From Microbacterium paludicola (GTDB lineage Bacteria; Actinomycetota; Actinomycetes; Actinomycetales; Microbacteriaceae), in NCBI RefSeq assembly GCF_015235415.1, contig NZ_JADGLL010000006.1, forward strand, positions 1-64,000: DNA of 64,000 nucleotides, written 5' to 3'. The position numbers and the translations under genes were made by a program. The notes under the pieces were generated by a model that saw only the letters and a program-made list of their open reading frames with translations, had not been told where the DNA came from and did not search any database. Each line of letters opens with the position of its first letter. Position 1 is the first letter of the stretch. This document shows positions 25,336 through 33,784 of the stretch, in pieces.

Positions 25336-25689
25336 TCAGGCGAAGTAGAGGTGGTGGTGGAGGCTGCAGTTCGGGTTGAACCCGGCTCGACAGCGGGCGC
25401 ACTGCCCCGCGGCGAGGTACTCGTCGATCGACGACGTCTCGCCGCAGACGCCGCACAGCAGCGCCTGCGCCTCGCGGACGCGGGCCGGCCACGGGCGTGC
25501 CGGATGGTCGGCGTGCTCCTCGTGGCACGAGTGACACGGGTACCACCGGCCGCAGCAGGGGAACAGGATCGCCAACACGTCGAGCGGGCCCGCCCAGTGC
25601 GCGCAGCGCGTCTGCGCGTCGACCACCGCACCGTGGACGCGGTGAACGCCGACCCGGATGCCCGCACTCACGCGATCTCCCGTGCTCAC
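25336..25689 (-). CDS. CHY-type zinc-finger protein
   Basis: 117 residues. Cys/His pairs are spread through the protein: HRVHG, CAHW, CCGRWYPCHSCHEEHADHP, CGVCG and CARCRAGFNPNCSLHHHLYF. This is the CHY zinc-finger pattern seen in Hot13-like and Pirh2-like proteins, expected to bind several zinc ions. The start is GTG 25689, which overlaps the bioN stop (GTGA); a GTG six codons later is an alternative, and the two lie in a short direct repeat (GATCGCGTGAG). It closes the bioYMN operon. Why a zinc protein sits with biotin transport is not known. Confidence 0.85.
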   Translation of the reverse strand: MSTGDRVSAGIRVGVHRVHGAVVDAQTRCAHWAGPLDVLAILFPCCGRWYPCHSCHEEHADHPARPWPARVREAQALLCGVCGETSSIDEYLAAGQCARCRAGFNPNCSLHHHLYFA

Positions 25690-26279
25690 GCGATCCCCCG
25701 TGCCGTGAGCGCGTCGGCGACATCGTCGGCGTGCCGCAGCGACATCACAAGCAGCGTCACGATGCCGCGCGGGCCGATCCGCACCCCGCGGGCGCGCTGG
25801 GCCTCGCGGATGCGCGCCGCGAAGTCGGCGACGACCGGCACCAGCGCGATCGTCAGCGTGAGCGTGAAGCCCACGCGCCACGGATCGACTCCCAGGCGCT
25901 GCAGCGGCGACAGCACCCGCTGCAGGGCCTCGAGCAGCTCCGAGGTCCGCGTCGTGAGGGTCAGCAGCCCCGCGAGCATCACCACGGAGACGACCCGCGT
26001 GGTGTTGACCACGGCGTCCGCGGGGGTCAGGAACACGAACTGGGTGACCGCGACGAACACGGCGATCCAGCGCGCGGCCCACAGCTGCCGGAGCCACGTG
26101 ACCGGTCCGAACCCGCCGAGCAGGAAGGCACCGAAGACCACGAGCACCGCGACGCCGGCCATCAGCGGCGTGCGGGCGACGAGGGAGATCGCCACCGCGA
26201 GCACCGCCATGCCGGCGAGCTTCGCGCCCGCCGGCGCCCGGTGCAGGGGGCTCGTACCCGGCCGGTAGAGCGAGATCAC
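25686..26279 (-). CDS. bioN: Energy-coupling factor transmembrane protein BioN (EcfT)
   Basis: 197 residues, with five or six hydrophobic helices and the EcfT coupling motif near the C-terminus (AQRARG followed by SLRHADDVADALTARG), which contacts the ATPase. It forms the membrane scaffold of the BioMNY biotin importer. The start GTG 26279 overlaps the bioM stop and its own stop overlaps the CHY zinc-finger start. Assignment as the biotin-specific EcfT rests on the adjacent bioY and bioM. Confidence 0.92.
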   Translation of the reverse strand: MISLYRPGTSPLHRAPAGAKLAGMAVLAVAISLVARTPLMAGVAVLVVFGAFLLGGFGPVTWLRQLWAARWIAVFVAVTQFVFLTPADAVVNTTRVVSVVMLAGLLTLTTRTSELLEALQRVLSPLQRLGVDPWRVGFTLTLTIALVPVVADFAARIREAQRARGVRIGPRGIVTLLVMSLRHADDVADALTARGIA

Positions 26280-27010
26280 CGTCGCGCGTCCTCGTGCTCC
26301 GCGCGGTACCGCGCGATCACCTCGGCGGGCGCCCCCACCTCGACGAGGCGCCCCTCGGAGAAGCGCAGGGCGACGTCGCAGCGTGCCGCGAGATCCAGGT
26401 CGTGGGTGACGATCACCGTCTGTGCCGCGATCGCGTCCTCCGTGGCCGCGGGGGCGAGGAGTTCGCCGATCCGCCGCGCGTTGCCGAGGTCGAGAAGCGT
26501 CGTCGGCTCGTCCGCGACGAGCACCGCCGGCCGGCGGATGAGCACGGCGATCAGCGCAACCAGCTGCTTCTGCCCGCCGGACAGGCTGTAGACGGGCTGG
26601 TCGCCTCGGTCGGCGAGCCCATAGCGCTCGAGCTCAGCCATGACGCGCGCCGCGACCGCGTCGCGCGGCAGGCCGGTGCCTCGCAGGGACAGCGCGATGT
26701 CCTCGGCGACCGTGGGCATGAGGATCTGGGCATCCGGGTTGGTGAAGACGAAGCCCACGAGGTCCCGGATGCGTCGCGCCTCGCGGGAGGCATCGATGCC
26801 GTGCACGCTCACCCGGCCGGACCTCGGCGCGACGAGGCCGTTGAGGAGCCGCGCGAAGGTGGACTTGCCGGATCCGTTCGCCCCGATCACGGCGATCCGG
26901 CCCTGATCCAGCCGCACCGAGACGTCACGCAGCACCGCCCGGCCCCCGAGCTCGACCGAGACCCGGTCGAGCTCGATCACCGGTGCACCGGGCTCCGACG
27001 TGCGCGTCAT
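26276..27010 (-). CDS. bioM: Energy-coupling factor ATP-binding protein BioM
   Basis: 244 residues. Walker A is GANGSGKST, the signature is LSGGQKQL, Walker B is VLVADEPT, and the H-switch is VTHDLDLAARC. These are standard for EcfA ATPases. It powers BioY/BioN biotin uptake. Only one ATPase gene is present, as in known BioMNY systems. It overlaps bioY (ATGA) and bioN (GTGA), so the three are translationally coupled. ATG 27010 was chosen; an upstream frame overlaps bioY. Confidence 0.93.
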   Translation of the reverse strand: MTRTSEPGAPVIELDRVSVELGGRAVLRDVSVRLDQGRIAVIGANGSGKSTFARLLNGLVAPRSGRVSVHGIDASREARRIRDLVGFVFTNPDAQILMPTVAEDIALSLRGTGLPRDAVAARVMAELERYGLADRGDQPVYSLSGGQKQLVALIAVLIRRPAVLVADEPTTLLDLGNARRIGELLAPAATEDAIAAQTVIVTHDLDLAARCDVALRFSEGRLVEVGAPAEVIARYRAEHEDARR

Positions 27011-27621
27011 CGCGCGGCGGGCACGGGCTCCCCGGCGCGCGGCGCGGCCGGCGCGAGGGCGAACGCCGGCGGGTACGCCCGCCACAGCGCGAGCGCCAGC
27101 ACGGTCGCGACGAAGGCCTTCGCCAGGTCGCCGGGGATGAAGACAAGGCTCGACACCGCCGCGTCCGCCAGCGGGATGCCGACGACCAGGGCGACGCCCG
27201 GCACGCCGAACGCGTAGACGACCCCGATCCCGCCGACGATCGCGCCGAGCGCGACTCGCCACCACACGGGGCCGGCCCCGCGGGTCCGTCCGGAGCGAGC
27301 GAGGAGGCCGGTGACGATCACACCGGGAATCCAGCCGATCATGTAGCCGACAGTGGGCCCGAAGAACACATCCAGCCCGCCGCGGCCACCGGACAGCACG
27401 GGGAGGCCCACGGCGGCGAGCAGCAGGACCACGAGCACGGCCGCCGCACCACGCACCGGGCCGAGCACGATCCCGGCGAGCATCACCCCGAGCGTCTGGA
27501 GGGTGATGGGCACGCCGACCGGGAGCGGGACCTGACCGGCGACGCCCAACACGACGATGATCGCGGCGAAGATCGCGATGCGTGCGAGATCGCGCGATTC
27601 GAAACGGGCGGACGACGCCAT
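27007..27621 (-). CDS. bioY: Biotin transporter substrate-binding subunit BioY
   Basis: 204 residues, six hydrophobic helices, with the BioY signatures PVGVPITLQTLGV and GGRGGLDVFFGPTVGY. It binds biotin in the membrane for the BioMN energy-coupling module. The ATG at 27621 is preceded by AGGAGG at an ideal distance; the longer frame is not needed. Transcription starts just upstream within a divergent operator region shared with the BioQ-like regulator, so biotin status probably controls it. Confidence 0.95.
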   Translation of the reverse strand: MASSARFESRDLARIAIFAAIIVVLGVAGQVPLPVGVPITLQTLGVMLAGIVLGPVRGAAAVLVVLLLAAVGLPVLSGGRGGLDVFFGPTVGYMIGWIPGVIVTGLLARSGRTRGAGPVWWRVALGAIVGGIGVVYAFGVPGVALVVGIPLADAAVSSLVFIPGDLAKAFVATVLALALWRAYPPAFALAPAAPRAGEPVPAAR

Positions 27622-27650
27622 GGTTCCTCCTGAGAAGTCGAACAGCGACC

Positions 27651-27685
27651 TGAACACTGTTCACCTGAACACCGTTCACTATACT
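27651..27685. promoter_or_regulatory. Divergent bioY/bioQ promoter with two BioQ-like operators
   Basis: Two 13-bp palindromes of form TGAAC-N3-GTTCA lie at 27651-27663 (TGAACACTGTTCA) and 27666-27678 (TGAACACCGTTCA). Overlapping -10 hexamers face both ways: TATACT (27680-27685, plus) ends 7 nt before the bioQ ATG, and TATAGT (27678-27683, minus) serves bioY. The sites cover the -35 side of bioQ and the start region of bioY, so one repressor would silence both. The motif is close to the TGAAC-N3 half-site described for BioQ in Corynebacterium. Confidence 0.75.
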
Positions 27686-27692
27686 GAGCCGC

Positions 27693-28274
27693 ATGGAATC
27701 CCGTGACGCGCGACCCGTCATGGAGCGCAACACACGGGACGGCATCATCGACACCGCCATACGCCTGCTCGAGGAGACGGGCCTCCCCGACCTCTCGATG
27801 CGGCGGCTCGCCGGCGCGATCGGCGTTCAGCCGAGCGCGCTCTACTGGCACTTCGAGAACAAGCAGTCGCTGCTCGCCGCGGTCGCCGACAGGATCGTCG
27901 GAGCGGCGGAGGCCGCGCCGGCGACCGGAGACCGCGACGCGGATGTGACAGCGGCGGCCATCGGGCTGCGGGACGCGCTGCTGAGCCACCGCGACGGCGC
28001 GGAGGTCGTGCTGAGCACGCAGGCACTCGGCCTCGGGTCCGAGGCCACGCACCGGCGCCTTGCCCAGGCGCTCGGTGGCGGCGACGCGGCGGCGTCCGCG
28101 GCGACAGTGCTGCTTCAGTTCATCCTCGGACATGCGTCGCTCGTGCAGCAGCGCATTCAGGCGGCGAGGTTCGGCGCCTATCCTCAGGACGAGGCGGACG
28201 TCGTGGCAACGACCTCCGCGGACTTCTCGGCGGGAGTGCGGATGATCCTCGCCGGCCTCGACGTCACGGGCTGA
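27693..28274 (+). CDS. bioQ: TetR-family biotin regulator (BioQ-like)
   Basis: 193 residues. The N-terminal TetR helix-turn-helix (IIDTAIRLLEETGLPDLSMR, recognition part VQPSALYWHFENK) is followed by a helical ligand/dimerisation domain. Its position divergent to bioYMN, with two TGAAC-N3-GTTCA palindromes between them, matches BioQ of corynebacteria and mycobacteria. BioQ responds to biotin status indirectly; the effector is not readable here. TATACT ends 7 nt before the ATG, so the transcript is leaderless and autorepression is expected. Confidence 0.85.
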   Translation: MESRDARPVMERNTRDGIIDTAIRLLEETGLPDLSMRRLAGAIGVQPSALYWHFENKQSLLAAVADRIVGAAEAAPATGDRDADVTAAAIGLRDALLSHRDGAEVVLSTQALGLGSEATHRRLAQALGGGDAAASAATVLLQFILGHASLVQQRIQAARFGAYPQDEADVVATTSADFSAGVRMILAGLDVTG

Positions 28275-28290
28275 GCCCGCTCAGCCCGTG
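28265..28290. terminator. Bidirectional hairpin terminator overlapping both stop codons
   Basis: CACGGGCTGAG-CCCG-CTCAGCCCGTG is a perfect 11-bp stem with a 4-nt loop, spanning the last codons of bioQ and of the convergent siderophore-interacting protein gene. Confidence 0.8.
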
Positions 28291-29243
28291 CGCTCGGCGA
28301 TTCCCCGGCGCCAGTAGCCCATGAAGGCGACACGGCGGCGGTCGACGCCGTGCGTCGACACAAGCAGCCGGCGCAGCTGCTTGATGGTTGCCGCCTCCCC
28401 CGCGATCCAGGCGTAGAACTCGCCCTCGATCGGGTCGGGGCTGTCCCACAGCATCTCGCGGTCGACGTCGACGTCGGCGAGCTCCTGCGGTCGCGGGGCC
28501 GCGGCCACGGACAGCACATCGCGGTGCGCCTGCGCCCAGTCGGCGACGGCCTCGATCAGCGCCTCGCCGTGCTCCCGCTCGGCGCCGCCCTCGCGCTCGC
28601 GCACGATCCAGCGGATGTTCACGCCCGCGTTCGGCGCCTCGAACACCCCGGCGTCGGCGACGCTCGGCACCTCGACGAACACGTCGGCCGTCCGCCCCTC
28701 GGGCAGGCAGTCGAGGATGCCGCCGATCGCGGGCACGGCGGTCTCGTCGCCGATGAGGAGCAGCCGCGAGGCGTTCGCGGGCCGGAAGTCGATGCCGCCC
28801 CGCGAATGCGGGCTGCGCTCGTCCGGGCCCACGATGACGATCTCCTCGCCGCCGCGCACGTTCTCGGCCCAGGTGCCGGCGGGGCCCGCGTCGTGGTGCA
28901 CAACGAAGTCGACGGTGAGCAGGCGAGCGACCGGATCGATCCGGCGGACCGTGTAGGTGCGGAACGGGTTGCGGCGCTCCTCGGGCAGCGCGCGCCAGGT
29001 GTCGTACCAGTCGCCGGCGAGCCGGCGCTCCTCGTCGTCCTGACCCACGTCGCAGAGCGATCCGTCCGCGAACGGGAAGATCAGCTTGATCCGCTGATCG
29101 AGCCCCGCCGTGCCGAAGTTCTCGAACTCGTCGCTCGCGAACGTGATCCGCGCGAAGTGCGGACTCAGCCGTTCGACGCGCCGCACGACAGCACGGTACG
29201 GGCGGTACGCGGGGCGGATGACAGGCGGCGCGATGGTGGTCAC
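28281..29243 (-). CDS. Siderophore-interacting protein (FAD-dependent ferric-siderophore reductase)
   Basis: 320 residues. The FAD-binding domain contains NPFRTYTVRRID (the RxYTxR flavin motif) and the C-terminal NAD(P)H domain begins near SRLLLIGDETAVPAIGGIL. SIP proteins reduce ferric siderophores in the cytosol to release iron. GTG 29243 has TAGACT (29251-29256) 7 nt upstream, so the transcript is leaderless, and an iron box covers the -35 side. The upstream MFS gene may export or import a siderophore, but this is inference. Confidence 0.93.
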   Translation of the reverse strand: MTTIAPPVIRPAYRPYRAVVRRVERLSPHFARITFASDEFENFGTAGLDQRIKLIFPFADGSLCDVGQDDEERRLAGDWYDTWRALPEERRNPFRTYTVRRIDPVARLLTVDFVVHHDAGPAGTWAENVRGGEEIVIVGPDERSPHSRGGIDFRPANASRLLLIGDETAVPAIGGILDCLPEGRTADVFVEVPSVADAGVFEAPNAGVNIRWIVREREGGAEREHGEALIEAVADWAQAHRDVLSVAAAPRPQELADVDVDREMLWDSPDPIEGEFYAWIAGEAATIKQLRRLLVSTHGVDRRRVAFMGYWRRGIAERTG

Positions 29244-29266
29244 GGCGACGAGTCTACGGGATGAAG

Positions 29267-29285
29267 TTAGGACAGCCTCACCTGT
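29267..29285 (-). promoter_or_regulatory. DtxR/IdeR-like iron box upstream of the siderophore-interacting protein gene
   Basis: TTAGGACAGCCTCACCTGT matches 14 of the 19 positions of the DtxR/IdeR consensus TTAGGTTAGSCTAACCTAA, with the left half nearly perfect. It covers the -35 region of the leaderless promoter at 29251-29256 and overlaps the last codons of the MFS gene. Confidence 0.6.
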
Positions 29286-30723
29286 GTTGAGTCAGTTCGT
29301 GGGCGTGGCCGAGACGCAGGCCCGGCACGAGGGCGAGGATCGCCAGCGCGCCCGCGATGGCGAACACGACGGGGAAACCGGCGCCGGTGCCCGCGAGCGA
29401 TGTGAACGCAAGACCCATCACCGCGATCGTCGCCGAAGCGCCGACCGAGTCGCTGATCTGCAGCGCGGCCGAGTTGAAGCCCTCGTTCGCGCGATCCGAG
29501 TAGGCGAGCGTCAGCACGGTCAGGCGCGGATACATCAGGCCCATCCCGAACCCGGCGAACGACCAGAGCGCGATCGGCACCACGGGCGGCAGCGCGAGCA
29601 GCGCCGTCACGGCGCACGCCGCCGCGGCGACGAGAAGCAGCACGACACCCGTCGCGGCGATCCTGGTGTTGCCGATCCGATCGCCGAACCGGCCTGACAC
29701 CTGTGCGCTGATGGCCCACGCGATCGCCGCGGTGGTCAGCCCGAGCCCCGCCCAGGTCGGCGTGAAGTCGTAATGATCGATCAGCAGGTACGGAACGTAG
29801 ATCTCGGCGCCGAACAGGGCGCCGGCGATCAGCCCACGCATCAGCACCACGCTGGGAAGCCCCCGCGCGCTCCGCAGGGTGCGCTTAGGCAGCAGCGGCA
29901 GGATGGTCGCGCCGATGACGACGAGCGTGACCCCGGCGATCCCCCAGCCGAGCGCCGGGTCGAGCGACTCGGCGAGCTCGCCCGTGATGCCGAGCGCGAG
30001 CGCCGCCACCGCCACGACGACGGCGAACATGAGCCGCCGGGCCACGCCGCCCTGCGGGATCGCACCGCCCTCTGCGGGGCCGCGCAGGTGAAGCAGCCGC
30101 GGCAGGATCATCGTGAACGCGACGATGGTGAGAGCTCCGAGACCCGCGAACACCCAGCGCCAGCCGAGGTGCTCGGTGACGATGCCGGCCACGGACGGAC
30201 CGACGAGGGACGGCACCACCCACGCCGCCGAGAACGCCGCCATCACGCGGCCGTGAAGCGCTGACGGATACACGCGGGCGACGACGACGTACAGCGCCAC
30301 GACCTGGGCGCCGGACCCCAGCCCGGTGATGAGCCGCCCGAGGACAAGGATCTCCATGGTCGGCGCCAGGGCGTCGATCGCGAGCCCCGCGACGAAGAGC
30401 GCCACCGCGGTGAACAGCGGCAGCACGGGACCGGATCGGTCCGACCATGCGCCGGCGGCGACCATGCCGATGACGCCGGTGGCGAGCGTGCCGGAGAACG
30501 CCAGCGCGAACAGCGCGTCGCCGTCGAGGGCCTCGCTCACGATCGGCATCACGGTGGTGAGGGCGAGCGACGTCAGCGCCGCCAGGAAGATCAGCGAGAC
30601 GGAGCCCGCGGTCACCCAGGCGACGCGAGGATCCCACAGCGAGCGTGCACCCTCCGCATCCACATGGGCGACGGGGATCGGACGGGTGAGGCCGTGCGGT
30701 TCCGGGTTGAGGGGGCCGGTCAT
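29278..30723 (-). CDS. Major facilitator superfamily transporter
   Basis: 481 residues, about 14 hydrophobic helices. The early motif ALTTVMPIVSEALDG and the MFS signature region GAWSDRSGPVLPL and GRLITGLGSGAQ fit the drug/proton antiporter type. The substrate is unknown. The ATG at 30723 overlaps the aminotransferase stop (ATGA), so both are cotranscribed. It is followed after 34 bp by the siderophore-interacting protein gene, whose promoter and iron box lie in this gap and in the end of this gene. Confidence 0.88.
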   Translation of the reverse strand: MTGPLNPEPHGLTRPIPVAHVDAEGARSLWDPRVAWVTAGSVSLIFLAALTSLALTTVMPIVSEALDGDALFALAFSGTLATGVIGMVAAGAWSDRSGPVLPLFTAVALFVAGLAIDALAPTMEILVLGRLITGLGSGAQVVALYVVVARVYPSALHGRVMAAFSAAWVVPSLVGPSVAGIVTEHLGWRWVFAGLGALTIVAFTMILPRLLHLRGPAEGGAIPQGGVARRLMFAVVVAVAALALGITGELAESLDPALGWGIAGVTLVVIGATILPLLPKRTLRSARGLPSVVLMRGLIAGALFGAEIYVPYLLIDHYDFTPTWAGLGLTTAAIAWAISAQVSGRFGDRIGNTRIAATGVVLLLVAAAACAVTALLALPPVVPIALWSFAGFGMGLMYPRLTVLTLAYSDRANEGFNSAALQISDSVGASATIAVMGLAFTSLAGTGAGFPVVFAIAGALAILALVPGLRLGHAHELTQHR

Positions 30724-31874
30724 CGCGCGAGCGCACCGATGCGCGTGACGGCCTCCGTGAGGATCTCCGGCCCGGTGCCGAAGTTGATCCGGACGTGGCC
30801 GCGTCCCTCGTCGCCGAACAGCGGACCGAGGTGGAGCGCGACGCCCGCCTCCTTCCGGATCCGGGCGGCGGGGTTGTCGCCCCACCCGAGGGCGGACAGG
30901 TCCACCCACGCGAGGTAGCCGCCCTGGCCGGGCAGATAGCGGGCCCCGGGAACGTGCTCGGCGAGGAGGTCGCGCAGCAGGAAGCGGTTGAGGTCGAGCC
31001 GCGCGATCAGGGCGTCGAGCCACTCGTCGCTCTCCTCGAACGCGGCGACGTTGGCGAACACGCCGAACAGGGACGTGCGCCACTCGACCTCGGCCGGCAG
31101 GTCGCTGACGATCCGGGAGGGTGCGTCCGCGGCCGTGATGATGAACGCGCATTTCAGGCCGGCGAGGTTGAACGCCTTGCTCGCGCTCGTCAGCGCGAAC
31201 CCGACCTCCGCGGCCTCCGGCGCCGCGTCGAGGAAGGGCGTGAAGGTCGCGCCGGGAAGGGTCAGCGGGGCGTGGATCTCGTCGCTGATGACCCACGCGC
31301 CGTGCCGATGGGCGATGCGTGCGAGCTCGGCAAGCGCCTCGCGCGAGTGGACCGTGCCCGTGGGGTTGTGGGGGTTGCACAGCAGCATCGCCTTCGCGCC
31401 GCGCGCGAACGCGGCGTCGATGCCGTCGAGATCGAGGCTCCAGCCGTTCTCGTCGGCGAGGAGCGGCACGCGCTCGACCTCGGTGCGCGACTCCTCGTTC
31501 ACCATGAAGAACGGCGGATACACGGGCGGGGTGACGATGACCCGGTCGCCCGGCTCGGTCACCGCGCGCAGCAGTTCCGCGACGCCCATCATCACGTCGC
31601 ACGTCGTGCGCACGCGCTCCTGGTCGATGGTCCAGCCGAACCGGCGCTCGGCGAAGCCCGCGAACGCGGCGGGCAGCCCCGTGCGGGGCGGGGTGTAGCC
31701 GGTGTCGCCGCGCTCGACCGCGGCGGCCAGCGCGCGCGTGATGGCGGGCGCCAGCGCGAAGTCTGTCTCCGCGACGAACAGGGGCAGGATGTCGGCGGGG
31801 TAGGTGCGCCACTTCGAGCTGCTCCGCCTGCGGAGTTCCTCCAGGGGCAGCGCTTCCAGCGGGGTGATGCTCAC
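30720..31874 (-). CDS. PLP-dependent aminotransferase/C-S lyase, PatB/MalY type
   Basis: 384 residues, fold type I. Key PLP motifs are NPHNPTG, SDEIHAPL and SASKAFNLAG with the Schiff-base lysine. The N-terminus LPLEELRRRSSSKWR and LFVAETDFALAP is typical of cystathionine beta-lyase-like PatB/MalY enzymes, which cleave cystathionine or cysteine conjugates. Start GTG 31874 has TAGGCT (31882-31887) 7 nt upstream, so the transcript is leaderless; the longer frame runs into the repeat block and is rejected. It forms a two-gene operon with the MFS transporter. Confidence 0.9.
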   Translation of the reverse strand: MSITPLEALPLEELRRRSSSKWRTYPADILPLFVAETDFALAPAITRALAAAVERGDTGYTPPRTGLPAAFAGFAERRFGWTIDQERVRTTCDVMMGVAELLRAVTEPGDRVIVTPPVYPPFFMVNEESRTEVERVPLLADENGWSLDLDGIDAAFARGAKAMLLCNPHNPTGTVHSREALAELARIAHRHGAWVISDEIHAPLTLPGATFTPFLDAAPEAAEVGFALTSASKAFNLAGLKCAFIITAADAPSRIVSDLPAEVEWRTSLFGVFANVAAFEESDEWLDALIARLDLNRFLLRDLLAEHVPGARYLPGQGGYLAWVDLSALGWGDNPAARIRKEAGVALHLGPLFGDEGRGHVRINFGTGPEILTEAVTRIGALAR

Positions 31875-31902
31875 CCGCTCGAGCCTACCGGCGAACGCCG
31901 AA

Positions 31903-31926
31903 GGGCCCGGAGTCTCCCCCGGGCCC
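31903..31926 (-). terminator. GC-rich hairpin
   Basis: GGGCCCGG and CCGGGCCC form a perfect 8-bp stem around an 8-nt loop at the edge of the repeat block. Nothing upstream on either strand ends close by, so its role (end of the sufT transcript, or part of the repeat block) is uncertain. Confidence 0.5.
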
Positions 31927-31980
31927 CAAAGCGTGCGAGCCGCTTCTGAACAATGCTGTGCGAGCGAAGCCCACAGACTG

Positions 31981-32038
31981 CAACCCCTGCGAGCGAAGCC
32001 CCCAGGCCGCAACCCCTGCGAGCGAAGCCCTCAGGCCG
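31981..32038. repeat. Two abutting 29-bp tandem units
   Basis: Units at 31981-32009 and 32010-32038 differ at one position and each contains GCGAGCGAAGC. Degenerate partial units lie on both sides (31958-31980 and from 32039). They abut directly with no spacer, so this is not a CRISPR array. Confidence 0.75.
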
Positions 32039-32277
32039 TAACCCCCTGCGAGCGAAGCGAGCGTGGAGCGAAGCGACCCCGCAGCGCGAAGCGCTGCCGC
32101 AACGGAGCGCCAGCGACGGTGCCTCGCTCGCGAGGGCGCCGCTTGCGGCCCCGAAGCGTGCGAGCCGCTTCTGAACAATGCTGTGCGAGCGAAGCGAGCG
32201 TGGAGCGAAGCGACTGCCGACCATCTCCACAACGCGACCCCCGTCGGGGATGGAGCGAAGCGACAGCCCGCGATCCC

Positions 32278-32310
32278 GAGCCCCGGCGCGAAGCGCCGGG
32301 CGAGAGATCG
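32278..32310. repeat. REP-like palindrome, copy 2 of the dispersed element
   Basis: It matches 30 of 33 positions of the element at 138-170. The core (32282-32300) is CCCGGCGC-GAA-GCGCCGGG, a perfect 8-bp stem with a GAA loop; the difference in copy 1 changes a G-C pair to G-T and keeps the fold. It lies 36 bp beyond the sufT stop. Confidence 0.7.
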
Positions 32311-32345
32311 CGCACGCTCGATGCACTACCCCGCGAAGCGGGAAA

Positions 32346-32675
32346 TCAGATAGCGAACCCCAGCGCCCGCATCATGTCGCGGCCGTCGTCCGTGATCCGC
32401 TCCGGACCCCACGGCGGCATCCAGACCCAGTTGATCCGGAATCGCTCCACGACGTCGTCCAGCGCCTGCGCCGTCTGCTCCTCGAGCACGTCGGTCAGCG
32501 GGCAGCCGGCGCTGGTGAGGGTCATGTGGATGATGAGGGCGTCGTTCTCGTCGTCCCACGCGAGGTCGTAGATGAGGCCGAGATCGACGACGTTGACACC
32601 GAGTTCGGGGTCCATGACGTCCTTGAGGGCCTCAGTGACCTCGTCGTACTTCTCTGGCGTGAGGGTCGCGCTCAT
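32346..32675 (-). CDS. sufT: SufT-like metal-sulfur cluster biosynthetic protein (DUF59/MIP18)
   Basis: 109 residues. The MIP18/DUF59 core is LKDVMDPELGVNVVDLGLI, followed by the conserved cysteine in TSAGCPLTDVLE and the C-terminal NWVWMPPWGPERI. SufT proteins assist maturation of Fe-S enzymes. It lies 10 bp after sufC. TAGGAT (32683-32688) ends 7 nt before the ATG and begins with the sufC stop codon, so an extra leaderless transcript of sufT alone is possible besides read-through from sufB. Confidence 0.93.
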   Translation of the reverse strand: MSATLTPEKYDEVTEALKDVMDPELGVNVVDLGLIYDLAWDDENDALIIHMTLTSAGCPLTDVLEEQTAQALDDVVERFRINWVWMPPWGPERITDDGRDMMRALGFAI

Positions 32676-32685
32676 GGCGGCGATC

Positions 32686-33456
<771 letters not shown>

Positions 33457-33457
33457 T

Positions 33458-33784
33458 TCAGACTTCCTTCTTCAGGCTGGGGTCGATGAGCACGTCGTCG
33501 CCGTCGATCTGGACGGCGAACACCGGGACGGGCTCGTAAGCGGGGAGGTTCAGGGGCTTGCCGGTGCGGAGCGAGAAGGCCGAGCCGTGGGCCCAGCATT
33601 CGAGCGTCTCGCCCTCGACGAAGCCCTCGGAGAGGGAGATGTCGCCGTGCGTGCAGGTGTCGCCGATGGCGTGCACCTCACCGGCGGAGTCGAGCACCAC
33701 GGCGATCGCGACGCCGTCGACGTCGACCTTCAGCGGGGTGTCCTGCTCGAGGTCGCTCAGCGCGCAGACGCGCGTGGCGCTCAC
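33458..33784 (-). CDS. Rieske [2Fe-2S] ferredoxin-like protein
   Basis: 108 residues. The Rieske cluster ligands are C44-x-H46 in CTHGDISL and C63-x2-H66 in CWAHGSAF, and the short beta-sandwich fits NirD/BphF-type ferredoxins. In several actinobacterial suf operons such a protein sits between sufD and sufC, and it may donate electrons during cluster assembly. GTG 33784 overlaps the sufD stop (GTGA). The long antisense-looking frame upstream is a shadow of sufD. Confidence 0.93.
   Translation of the reverse strand: MSATRVCALSDLEQDTPLKVDVDGVAIAVVLDSAGEVHAIGDTCTHGDISLSEGFVEGETLECWAHGSAFSLRTGKPLNLPAYEPVPVFAVQIDGDDVLIDPSLKKEV

Larger units (their letters stand above)
31929..32342. repeat. Non-coding block of GCGAAGC-centred repeats
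   Basis: This 0.4-kb gap between the aminotransferase and sufT holds no believable gene. It contains 11 copies of the heptamer GCGAAGC on the plus strand. It includes a perfect 42-bp direct repeat (31929-31970 and 32154-32195), a 31-bp direct repeat (32047-32077 and 32184-32214), two adjoining 29-bp units (31981-32009 and 32010-32038) with partial flanking units, and hairpins with GAA loops. Short frames through it translate to Arg/Ser/Ala-rich repeats and are not genes. Confidence 0.8.

Noticed and set aside
31981..32060. CRISPR-like array of about 29-bp units
   Set aside because: Units abut with no unique spacers, no cas genes are near, and the units share a GCGAAGC core with intergenic hairpins elsewhere.
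31953..32353. Short open frames in the repeat block with Arg/Ser/Ala-rich products
   Set aside because: They arise in all frames from the repeated GCGAGCGAAGC units, have no ribosome site, and encode only repeats.
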